Below are positions 1 through 5,652 of a stretch of 6,285 bases of DNA, piece after piece. How positions within the stretch are numbered: position 1 is the first letter of the stretch; each line of letters starts with the position of its first letter. The stretch lies in contig DRLW01000504.1 in NCBI GenBank assembly GCA_011375275.1, positions 1-6,285 on the forward strand. Reading direction: 5' to 3'. The translations under genes were made by a program, and so were the position numbers. Under the pieces are notes generated by a model that saw only the letters and a program-made list of their open reading frames with translations, had not been told where the DNA came from and ran no database searches. The stretch is from Bacteroidota bacterium (GTDB lineage: Bacteria > Zhuqueibacterota > Zhuqueibacteria > Zhuqueibacterales > Geothermadaptataceae).

Positions 1-314
1 ACCGCAGCTCTGTAACGATGCAAACGTTCTGGCTGTAGATTTTGCATGTCATCTGTACATTTTTTGAACCGCCAGGGCGCCAGGGACGCCAAGAAAATTA
101 AGGTGACATTTATCTCTGGTACGAACAGCCGATGGCTGAAAAACAGAGTCACCTTGTCGGAAGTGGTGGCTATGATTTTCACTGCAGCACAGCTTTCTTC
201 GCGCTCTTAGCGCCTTTACGGTGCAACCCCGGCTCCGGCCCCAAACAGAGAGAGTAGATAACCAGACTTCTCCTGCGGGACGTGTTTGTTTTTGAATGCA
301 GAAGACAGCACGGC
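1..314. other. Gene-free stretch downstream of the phosphatase gene
   Basis: I see no supportable gene here. Open frames on the minus strand run through repeat-like sequence, and their translations are low in recognisable motifs. The stretch is dominated by the inverted-arm element at 64-226. The first 63 bases are open in plus frame 2 up to a TGA at 65-67. This could be the tail of a gene outside the window, but 21 codons are too few to judge. No classic hairpin-plus-T-run terminator lies just after the phosphatase stop codon (315-317, minus strand). Confidence 0.6.
64..226. repeat. Inverted-arm palindromic element with nested hairpins (MITE-like or RNA-structured repeat)
   Basis: The left arm (64-97) reads TTGAACCGCCAGGGCGCCAG and onward, ending in ACGCCAAGAAAA. 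The right arm (193-226), read on the minus strand, begins TTGCACCGTAAAGGCGCTAA and ends in GCGCGAAGAAAG. The two agree at most positions. Inside them lie AAGGTGAC (100-107) against GTCACCTT (148-155), CTCTG (114-118) against CAGAG (144-148), and CAGCC-GAT-GGCTG (126-138). The arms also contain a short tandem unit, GCCAGGG(C/AC), near 71-90. From memory, CGCCAAG-type arms recur between genes in many environmental bacterial genomes; that part is not proven here. It could be a miniature mobile-element remnant. Alternatively it could end transcripts of the minus-strand phosphatase gene, because the 100-155 stem is followed by AATTTTCTT on that strand. Confidence 0.6.
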
Positions 315-938
315 TCATCTGCGCAAATGCAGAATCTCTCCCCATGTGCCGAGAAACCAGCCCCGCTCATCGATGATGATACGATTGATGCTGGCGTTGT
401 AGTTCTTGTAGCGTCGCGGCGTGCTGAGCGGGATGCCCAGGATGAAGCGCAGCAGGGCATCGATCACCCCACCGTGGGTGAAAACGGCGACAGTCCGGCC
501 GGCATTCTCGCGGGCGATTTTTTGAAAACAGGCGACAGTTCGCTCATATTTCTGCCGGCTGCTTTCCCCTTCCGGAATGAGATAGTCCGGGTCCCATGTC
601 ATGAATTTTTCATATTCCTGCGGGAATTTTTCCGCGATATCCCGGAAAGTCAGACCCTGGAAGATACCCATGTTGCGTTCGCGCAGCGAGGTGTCGGCCT
701 GAACGGGTAGGCCTTTTTTTTGTGCCAGGGGCTTTGCCGTCTCCATCGCCCGCCGGAGGTCGCTCGAGTAGATCGCTTCGATCGGTTCCGCGGCAAGGTG
801 CTCGGCGACTTTCACCGCTTGCTGCCTGCCCTCATCGCTGAGTTCGGTGTCGATGTGCCCCTGAAAACGATTGCTGATGTTCCAGGCAGACTGCCCGTGG
901 CGGATGACGATCAGCTCGGTCGTGGTCTCGTTTTGCAT
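315..938 (-). CDS. Histidine phosphatase family protein (phosphoglycerate mutase-like)
   Basis: This is a complete 207-residue cytoplasmic enzyme of the histidine phosphatase superfamily (branch 1). The family transfers phosphate from a small-molecule ester to an active-site histidine. The signature RHG is at residues 13-15 (His14 is the phospho-acceptor). An SSDLRRA segment at 58-64 supplies the phosphate-binding arginine. Glu87 in LRERNMG is the likely proton donor, and FTHGG at 153-157 gives the second catalytic histidine (His155). The PEGES segment at 122-126 is typical of the GpmB/PhoE/CobC-like group. The length is normal for that group. The substrate cannot be read from sequence; cofactor-independent phosphatase activity is more likely than true glycolytic mutase activity, because the protein is shorter than GpmA. 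The ATG at 936-938 has no clear Shine-Dalgarno site, but an in-frame TAA lies upstream and the conserved core begins by residue 8. The gene is divergent from the chemosensory genes and is probably unrelated to them. Confidence 0.93.
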   Translation of the reverse strand: MQNETTTELIVIRHGQSAWNISNRFQGHIDTELSDEGRQQAVKVAEHLAAEPIEAIYSSDLRRAMETAKPLAQKKGLPVQADTSLRERNMGIFQGLTFRDIAEKFPQEYEKFMTWDPDYLIPEGESSRQKYERTVACFQKIARENAGRTVAVFTHGGVIDALLRFILGIPLSTPRRYKNYNASINRIIIDERGWFLGTWGEILHLRR

Positions 939-1029
939 GTGAAAATATGATCCGAAAATATTGTCGGGATTCAGGTCGCGGCGCTTTTACCACATTGCCG
1001 GGCCTGCATGGCAGGATGAGTTGGCAGCT

Positions 1030-1058
1030 AATGTACTCGGCTGCAAGCAAAGAGTCAA
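1030..1058 (-). promoter_or_regulatory. Candidate sigma70 promoter for the phosphatase gene
   Basis: On the minus strand, TTGACT (1058-1053) matches the -35 consensus at five of six bases. After a 17-base spacer comes TACATT (1035-1030), which matches the -10 consensus at four of six. Transcription would start near 1023 and give a leader of about 85 nt before the ATG at 938. This is a prediction by motif only. Confidence 0.45.
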
Positions 1059-1168
1059 GCGCGGCGAGGTGAACGGGAATGCAGAAGGCGGGAACGCGCT
1101 GGATTTCTGACGCCCAGTTCTGAGCGTACAGGTTTATGTGGCGTGAAAAGAGAGTACCCGTCTCCCGG

Positions 1169-1189
1169 GGGAAGCCCGGCGGGCCTCCC
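1169..1189. repeat. GC-rich imperfect palindrome
   Basis: GGGAAGCCCG (1169-1178) is the inverted match of CGGGCCTCCC (1180-1189) with one mismatch. A second pairing, AGCCC (1173-1177) with GGGCT (1193-1197), competes with it. No T-run follows on either strand, so it does not look like an intrinsic terminator. It resembles a dispersed intergenic repeat, but only one copy is visible. Confidence 0.35.
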
Positions 1190-1269
1190 GAAGGGCTGCT
1201 CGTTGCCTTGCGGCTGAAATGTGGGGAATAACTGGAAAAATAGTTCAATTGCATATCTGGCCCGGATAC

Positions 1270-1380
1270 CGGCATGTGTCATTCCGGCCAAGCGCAGCGC
1301 CGTGCCGGAATCTCATCTTTTCGGTCACATGCCGAAGTCGGGGAGATTCCGGTCTTCCCCTGCGGGGAAACCGGAATGAC
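1270..1380. repeat. REP/MITE-like palindromic element with 10-bp terminal inverted repeats
   Basis: GTCATTCCGG (1278-1287) and CCGGAATGAC (1371-1380) are perfect inverted repeats bounding about 103 bp. Inside are three hairpins. ATTCCGGC (1281-1288) pairs with GCCGGAAT (1304-1311). TTCGG (1320-1324) pairs with CCGAA (1332-1336). ATTCCGGT (1346-1353) plus TTCCCC (1355-1360) pairs with GGGGAA (1364-1369) plus ACCGGAAT (1370-1377), with one bulged base at 1354. A further 9-bp inverted pair, CGGCATGTG (1270-1278) with CACATGCCG (1326-1334), can enclose the first hairpin. Repeats of this ATTCC-GG type are widespread short palindromic elements moved in trans by transposases. There is no coding capacity. 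Confidence 0.75.
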
Positions 1381-1494
1381 GGTTCTGAGGTTGGCACGTG
1401 CCGTGCTCTAATGGGCTGGCTGAAAAAATGCAATCATGCTGAGCTAAATAGATGGCCAGACGTACTTGGTTGTAAAACATTGATAAAAATGCAG

Positions 1495-1523
1495 TTGAGC
1501 CGTTCTTTCGTAAATGTTATAAA
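1495..1523 (+). promoter_or_regulatory. Candidate sigma70 promoter for the chemosensory genes
   Basis: TTGAGC (1495-1500) is a four-of-six -35 match. A 17-base spacer leads to TATAAA (1518-1523), a five-of-six -10 match in an AT-rich setting. Transcription would begin near 1530 and leave a leader of roughly 225 nt before the MCP start codon. It is the best sigma70-like pair that I found upstream of the MCP gene. Confidence 0.5.
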
Positions 1524-1601
1524 TATTTCAAGCTAAGTGCATGGCCTGGCCGGCCGAAAATCACTATGCGTTCATCATATTCTCTGGTGCTCAGTTTACC
1601 T

Positions 1602-1609
1602 GCCGATAA
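1602..1609 (+). promoter_or_regulatory. Isolated sigma28 (FliA)-type -10 motif
   Basis: GCCGATAA matches the flagellar sigma28 -10 consensus exactly and lies about 150 bases before an MCP gene, a class often under FliA control. The expected TAAA -35 element about 15 bases upstream (near 1583-1586) is not present: TCTG is found there. The match may be chance. Confidence 0.25.
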
Positions 1610-1740
1610 TCCTCAGTTCATGAAACAGCACCCACGTAAGGAGAGCAGGATAACTGAAAAATTTCGTTCAAGGTGATGATTCTAAATCAAACTGACTGAG
1701 TGTGACCTGGCGATGTGCAAACCCGGTGATTGACAACGTT

Positions 1741-1748
1741 TAAGGAGT
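1741..1748 (+). promoter_or_regulatory. Ribosome binding site of the MCP gene
   Basis: TAAGGAGT contains a strong AGGAG core (1743-1747), eight bases before the ATG at 1756. This fixes the start codon. It also supports the short basic N-terminal tail as a real part of the protein. Confidence 0.85.
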
Positions 1749-1755
1749 ATAAGCA

Positions 1756-3675
1756 ATGGCAAAACTGGCAACGCCCCCGAAAGGCCTGAATGGTAAAAAG
1801 CGTTTTTCAAAGAAGAAGAGTGATGTGTTTGAGAAACGGCAGCACGCGCGCCAACGTGCTGCAAGCCGGACGGCAGCAAAACGCCAGCAGGCCGCAGAGC
1901 GCATCGCCGCGGCTGTAGAGCAAATGGCCAGCGGAGCTGCTGAAGCGAACGCAGCGGCTGAGCAGTTGAACATTGCGATGGAGCAGATTTCTGCCGGTGC
2001 AGAAGAGGCCAGTGCTGCAGCAGAACAGGGAGCCGCAGCAGCGAAGGAACTTGCCGGAAGCGCAGAAAACAGCGCCCAGGCCGCGCAAAACAGTGTGCAT
2101 GAAATCCATACACTGCAGGAGTTGCTCACCATGGCTTCGGCAGATATCACGCGTTTGGTCAGCAATGTGAAACTGGCGGCCGCGAAAAATCTTGCATCTG
2201 CGGAGCAGATAGCAAAACTGGAGGAGCAGGCCGATGAAATCGGGCTGGTTGTCAAGACGGTTGCTGGGATTGCCGATCAGACCAATCTTCTGGCGTTGAA
2301 CGCCGCTATTGAAGCAGCCAGCGCCGGTGAGCATGGGCTGGGCTTTGCTGTGGTTGCGGATGAAGTGAGGAATCTCGCTGAAGGTGCAGAAAAATCAGCG
2401 CGTGATATTCGTGAGTTGATTCACGTCATCCAGAAGGACGTCAAGGAAGCTGCGGTTGTCATCAAAAAAAGTGCGGCACAGGGAGATGAGCAGGCCGGCA
2501 AAGGCGATGAGATAACAGCGCAGCTCGGGGAGATCGAGGAAAATATGAAAAACGTCGCCCGGACATCAGGCGAAATCAATGACCTGACTATGGAAATACA
2601 AGCTGCGATCACGCAATTTTCACGCGGAACGGATGAAGTCGCTTCAGCATCCGAACAGGCCGCAGCGGCTGCTGAACAAGCATCCCTCGGCGTCGATGAG
2701 CAAACCCGTGCCATGCATGAAATCGAGATCACGACGGATGAGCTGGCGCACATGGCGGAACACCTCAAAACATCCACAGACATGGAGAAGAACAGCGAGC
2801 TTTTAGCTGCAGCCGCCGAGGAGCTTTCAGCAACTCTGGAGGAGGTCACTTCTGCTTCACGCCAGATCATGACGTCAATCGAAGAAATTGCTCAGGGTGC
2901 CGAACAGCAGGGAGCGGCGACTGAAGAACTGACCGCGGCAATCAAACAGATTGAACGTAATATCGTTGAGATCGATGGCAAAGCAAAACGGGCGCTCGAG
3001 CTGGTTCAGAATACGCAAAAGATACTCGGGCGAAACAAACTGAACATTGAAGAGCTCATCCAGGGTATTCGTTCAGCGGTTGAAGCAAGCCGCGATTCGG
3101 CCCTTTCTGTGAATGCACTCGAAGCACGCGTGCGCGAGGTCGATAAAATCGTCGATGCTATCACAAATGTTGCCATGCAAACCAATATGCTGGCTGTCAG
3201 CGGCGCCATCGAAGCAGCTCGTGCAGGTGAATACGGCAAGGGCTTCGCTGTTGTGGCATCGGATATCCGCGCCCTGGCAACGGATTCGGATGTGAACGCT
3301 ACAAGGATCAAAGACCTGGTGAGCGATATCCATGACCAGATCAGGAACGTCTCCCGCGATGTGCTGGATTACAGCACTTCTGCGGACCGCCAGGTCGATG
3401 ATGCGCGAGCTTCGACCGAGAACCTGAGCCGCGTCGAAAAAGTCATGGAGAAGGTTCTGCTGAAGACACAGTCGATCTGTGATGATGTCAAAAACGCGGT
3501 GCAGGCGGTCAGCCAGGCAAAAACCGGAATTGAGCATATTGCTGTGACCGCGGAAGGCGCAGCGAGTTCAGCAAATGAAGCCGCGGCAGCAGCCCGCCAG
3601 CAGCACCAGGGCATCGAAGAGCTGGCCATCGCTGTGGAAGAGGTTTCGGCCATGGCTGATGAACTGCAGAGCTGA
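1756..3675 (+). CDS. Soluble methyl-accepting chemotaxis protein with two tandem signalling hairpins
   Basis: This 639-residue cytoplasmic chemoreceptor has no hydrophobic membrane segment, no signal peptide and no recognisable ligand domain. Residues 1-43 form a basic tail with 15 Lys/Arg against two acidic residues. Residues 46-340 and 346-637 are two complete Ala/Glu/Gln-rich coiled-coil signalling domains. Their hairpin tips are QTNLLALNAAIEAASAGE (from 175) and QTNMLAVSGAIEAARAGE (from 475), each followed by GFAVV (196-200 and 496-500). The halves align with a constant offset of 300 residues. Methylation-consensus pairs include E55/Q56, E83/E84, E90/Q91, E300/Q301, E355/E356 and E390/E391, which fits the nearby cheB. 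The C-terminus lacks a CheR/CheB-tethering NWETF-type pentapeptide. Family knowledge: each tip should contact CheA and CheW. FrzCD is a functional parallel as a soluble receptor, but has one hairpin. How it senses a stimulus is not evident. The start is set by the strong AGGAG site. Confidence 0.93.
   Translation: MAKLATPPKGLNGKKRFSKKKSDVFEKRQHARQRAASRTAAKRQQAAERIAAAVEQMASGAAEANAAAEQLNIAMEQISAGAEEASAAAEQGAAAAKELAGSAENSAQAAQNSVHEIHTLQELLTMASADITRLVSNVKLAAAKNLASAEQIAKLEEQADEIGLVVKTVAGIADQTNLLALNAAIEAASAGEHGLGFAVVADEVRNLAEGAEKSARDIRELIHVIQKDVKEAAVVIKKSAAQGDEQAGKGDEITAQLGEIEENMKNVARTSGEINDLTMEIQAAITQFSRGTDEVASASEQAAAAAEQASLGVDEQTRAMHEIEITTDELAHMAEHLKTSTDMEKNSELLAAAAEELSATLEEVTSASRQIMTSIEEIAQGAEQQGAATEELTAAIKQIERNIVEIDGKAKRALELVQNTQKILGRNKLNIEELIQGIRSAVEASRDSALSVNALEARVREVDKIVDAITNVAMQTNMLAVSGAIEAARAGEYGKGFAVVASDIRALATDSDVNATRIKDLVSDIHDQIRNVSRDVLDYSTSADRQVDDARASTENLSRVEKVMEKVLLKTQSICDDVKNAVQAVSQAKTGIEHIAVTAEGAASSANEAAAAARQQHQGIEELAIAVEEVSAMADELQS
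1891..3672 (+). repeat. Internal tandem duplication of the MCP signalling domain (two 900-bp units)
   Basis: Residue n of the first unit (from about residue 46) corresponds to residue n+300 of the second across the whole domain. The checked anchors are the ascending arm (78-91 against 378-391), the tip (171-200 against 471-500, 20 of 30 identical) and the descending arm (315-337 against 615-637). No insertion or deletion is needed, so the coiled-coil register is kept. The DNA of the two units has diverged well beyond the protein core, so the duplication is old rather than an assembly artefact. Confidence 0.85.
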
Positions 3676-3683
3676 GCAGAGAA

Positions 3684-5552
3684 ATGCCGATGACAGGAAA
3701 ACATGTGGCCGCACAAGCAGAGAGCGAGCGGTTGATCAGCTTTATGATGGATCGCGAGGAATATTCATTTCCGGTGGAATCGGTACAGGAGGTCGTCCGC
3801 CTGCCGGAGACGTTGACCGGCATTCCGAGCGCACCGGGAGCCGTGAGAGGCATCATCAACCTGCGCGGTAATATCCTGCCGCTCATCGATCTTCGCGAGC
3901 GCCTTGCCCTTGGCCCGAGCAAGCACAGCGCTGACACGCGCGTTATCGTCGTGCGCCATGCAGGCAACGTCACAGGTATGATCGTCGATAAGGTGAATGA
4001 AATCCTGCGCGTTGAAAAGCGTGCTATCAACGATCCGCCTTCCGGGCTTGACAGCCGCCTTACAGTTCTTTTGCGTGGCCTGGCCCACCTGGATGAGGGC
4101 GAGCGCGTTGTGATGATTCTCTCCGGAGAAAAGTTGTTGCCCGAAGTGCCGCCGGATCACTCCCGCGATATACCCAGCCTGCACAATATCGTACCTGCAC
4201 AGCCCCGTGAAGCCGCGCTTGATGATGAGAGATATCTGGTCAGTTTTCACCTCGGGGATGAACACTATGCCCTGTCGATTTCCGATGTGAGCGAAGTGGT
4301 TCGTATCGGTGAAATCGTCGAAATGCCGCAGTCGCCTGCGTATGTCCCGGGTTACAGGGCGTTGCACTCCTCGCTCATCCCTGTGGTCGATCTGCGGCTG
4401 CGGTTCGGGATGCCGGCTGAGAAGGCTGCAACGCTGTCCTCGCCGAACCGTGATGGGTGGCTGGATGATGAAATCGATCCCCGACGGATCATCGTCGTCA
4501 GCTCGGGGGGTATCACCTTCGGCCTGCTCGCCGATCGTGTCTCCCGAGTGCTCAGAGTACCTGAAAAAAACATCATGGCCGCGCCGGGGATGCTTGACTC
4601 CAGCCGGGCACAGTACATTCAGGAAATCGCCCGCCTGGATGACGACCGCAGGCTGTTGCTGCTGCTCGCGCCGGCGCTCCTGTTCTCCGGTGAGGAAAGA
4701 AAGGCTGTGCAAACGCCGGCGGAAGAGTCAGAAGACATCCCGGGAACAACCGGCAGCACTGCTGAACCTGAAAGCGGAACAGAAAGGCAGGTGGTCTGCT
4801 TCGGCATCGAGGATGAGGAATATGGCGTTGATATTGACCAGGTCCGGGAAATCAGCTACTTCGGGGCAGTGACCGTAGTGCCGAATGCGCCTGCGTATGT
4901 GTGCGGCATCGTCAATCTGCGTGGTGATGTGTTGCCGGTGATCGATTTAAGGCTGCTGTTTGGTCACGAACAGCGCAATGCCACAGAGCAGAAATGTGTC
5001 ATCGTCCTGGAGCATGATGGCACCAGAACAGGGCTGCTGGTGGATGAGGTCAGCGAAGTCGTGAGCATTCCGGAGCATGTTATCGAACCTGCTCCGGTTA
5101 CTCTGAGTTCGGGCACAATGGGTGACTTTGCTGACGGTATCGCTGTACTCGATACGGGTGAAAGGACGATCACCCTGCTCGACAGTGGACGTGTACTCCT
5201 GCATGCCAGCGGCAAAGAGTTGTCGGAATCGGCATCGGCAGGAGCCGGCCATTCAGGAGCCGGACCAGCTTTGGAAAAGCAGGAAATTGCGGAAGGTATT
5301 CCGGAGCGTGCACCGGGCGCGGTGGCGCCTGCTCACAGGAGCATTGCGGCCGGTGGTGGCGGTACGCAAAATGTAGCCGAAGCCTTTGCGCAAACCCATC
5401 ACGGGCAGGATGACAGGATACAGCAGTTGTTGAACCTGAAGAAAAAAGAGCTTCTGGCGCTGGCACAGGAGGCCGGTTTGCAACCCCGAAGCCGGGCTAC
5501 AAAAAAACAGATCGCCTCACTGATCGTCGAAAAAGAAATGGAGTCGCGTTAG
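3684..5552 (+). CDS. Triple-CheW coupling protein with C-terminal Rho_N/SAP-like motif
   Basis: This 622-residue cytoplasmic protein is built of three CheW-type domains, at about 15-152, 182-335 and 368-508. CheW links receptor tips to the CheA kinase. Domain 1 (GIINLRG, 56-62, then LPLIDLR) and domain 3 (GIVNLRG, 408-414, then LPVIDLR) keep the binding motif whose Arg corresponds to E. coli CheW Arg62. In domain 2 the same site reads ALHS (226-229), and a longer acidic loop follows at about 245-267. A Gly/Ala/Pro-rich linker (about 509-575) leads to residues 577-617, which match the helix-extended-helix pattern of Rho_N/SAP motifs: EL (589-590), GL (598-599), then R604, K607-K608 and I610. 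The gene starts 8 bases after the MCP stop, so the two are surely co-transcribed. The ribosome site is weak (AGAGA), so coupling is likely, and M3 at 3690 is an alternative start. It is much longer than single-domain CheW (about 150-170 residues) and is not CheA, having no Hpt or ATPase domain. Confidence 0.92.
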   Translation: MPMTGKHVAAQAESERLISFMMDREEYSFPVESVQEVVRLPETLTGIPSAPGAVRGIINLRGNILPLIDLRERLALGPSKHSADTRVIVVRHAGNVTGMIVDKVNEILRVEKRAINDPPSGLDSRLTVLLRGLAHLDEGERVVMILSGEKLLPEVPPDHSRDIPSLHNIVPAQPREAALDDERYLVSFHLGDEHYALSISDVSEVVRIGEIVEMPQSPAYVPGYRALHSSLIPVVDLRLRFGMPAEKAATLSSPNRDGWLDDEIDPRRIIVVSSGGITFGLLADRVSRVLRVPEKNIMAAPGMLDSSRAQYIQEIARLDDDRRLLLLLAPALLFSGEERKAVQTPAEESEDIPGTTGSTAEPESGTERQVVCFGIEDEEYGVDIDQVREISYFGAVTVVPNAPAYVCGIVNLRGDVLPVIDLRLLFGHEQRNATEQKCVIVLEHDGTRTGLLVDEVSEVVSIPEHVIEPAPVTLSSGTMGDFADGIAVLDTGERTITLLDSGRVLLHASGKELSESASAGAGHSGAGPALEKQEIAEGIPERAPGAVAPAHRSIAAGGGGTQNVAEAFAQTHHGQDDRIQQLLNLKKKELLALAQEAGLQPRSRATKKQIASLIVEKEMESR

Positions 5553-5610
5553 CATCAAACATGAGTCCTCTTCGCCAGCCGGACCGGGATGACTCATGTG
5601 TTGCTTTTTT
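5552..5610 (+). terminator. Rho-independent terminator between the triple-cheW gene and cheB
   Basis: ACATGAGTC (5559-5567) pairs perfectly with GACTCATGT (5591-5599). The stem can extend outward through GCA (5552-5554) with TGC (5602-5604) and is followed at once by six T (5605-5610). The 23-base loop contains a small CCGG-A-CCGG repeat. The hairpin begins inside the TAG stop codon of the upstream gene. Its long loop suggests partial rather than full termination, which would set the ratio of CheB to the receptor and coupling protein. Confidence 0.7.
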
Positions 5611-5641
5611 GTACTCTGAAACAGATTGTCACCAAAGTTAT

Positions 5642-5647
5642 GGAGAG
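5642..5647 (+). promoter_or_regulatory. Ribosome binding site deciding the cheB start
   Basis: GGAGAG lies five bases before the ATG at 5653. The out-of-frame ATG at 5640 overlaps this site and can be excluded. The conserved receiver-domain sequence begins within three residues of the chosen start. Confidence 0.75.
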
Positions 5648-5652
5648 TTTGC

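Larger units (their letters stand above)
939..1755. other. Long divergent intergenic spacer
   Basis: This spacer of about 0.8 kb separates the leftward phosphatase gene from the rightward chemosensory genes. Open frames here (for example the minus-strand frames at 1055-1291 and 1245-1433) have no recognisable motifs or ribosome sites, and they run across palindromes, so I do not call them genes. The contents I can support are a leftward promoter candidate (1030-1058), a GC-rich imperfect palindrome (1169-1189), a palindromic repeat (1270-1380), a rightward sigma70-like promoter (1495-1523), an isolated sigma28-type -10 motif (1602-1609), and an AT-rich leader ending in the ribosome site of the MCP gene. 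I looked for c-di-GMP riboswitch motifs in the leader and saw none. Confidence 0.7.

Noticed and set aside
832..1275. 147-codon minus-strand open frame
   Set aside because: It overlaps the well-supported phosphatase start in another frame, has no recognisable domain and runs through the GC-rich palindrome.
1055..1291. 78-codon minus-strand open frame
   Set aside because: It has an Arg/Pro-rich composition with no motif or ribosome site and reads across repeat-like DNA. It resembles a spurious translation of an intergenic repeat.
1620..1676. 18-codon open frame (begins MKQHPRKESR) in the MCP leader
   Set aside because: It has no Shine-Dalgarno site and no regulatory codon runs. Chance occurrence is likely.
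1730..1735. Perfect -35 hexamer TTGACA just before the MCP ribosome site
   Set aside because: Its -10 element would fall on the start codon at about 1753, leaving no leader or ribosome site, and no TATAAT-like sequence is there.
1680..1745. Possible c-di-GMP riboswitch before the MCP gene
   Set aside because: A GCAAACC-like string is present, but the other conserved GEMM-I segments and the paired stems are missing.
1740..2334. Long Ala/Ser/Cys-rich minus-strand open frames
   Set aside because: They are shadows of the Ala-rich MCP coiled coil on the opposite strand.
3765..4712. 315-codon minus-strand open frame
   Set aside because: It is antisense to the triple-CheW gene, whose three domains explain this DNA fully. 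Its translation has no domain.
5611..5652. Promoter directly before cheB
   Set aside because: TTGTCA at 5627-5632 could serve as a -35, but no acceptable -10 lies 16-18 bases downstream before the start codon.
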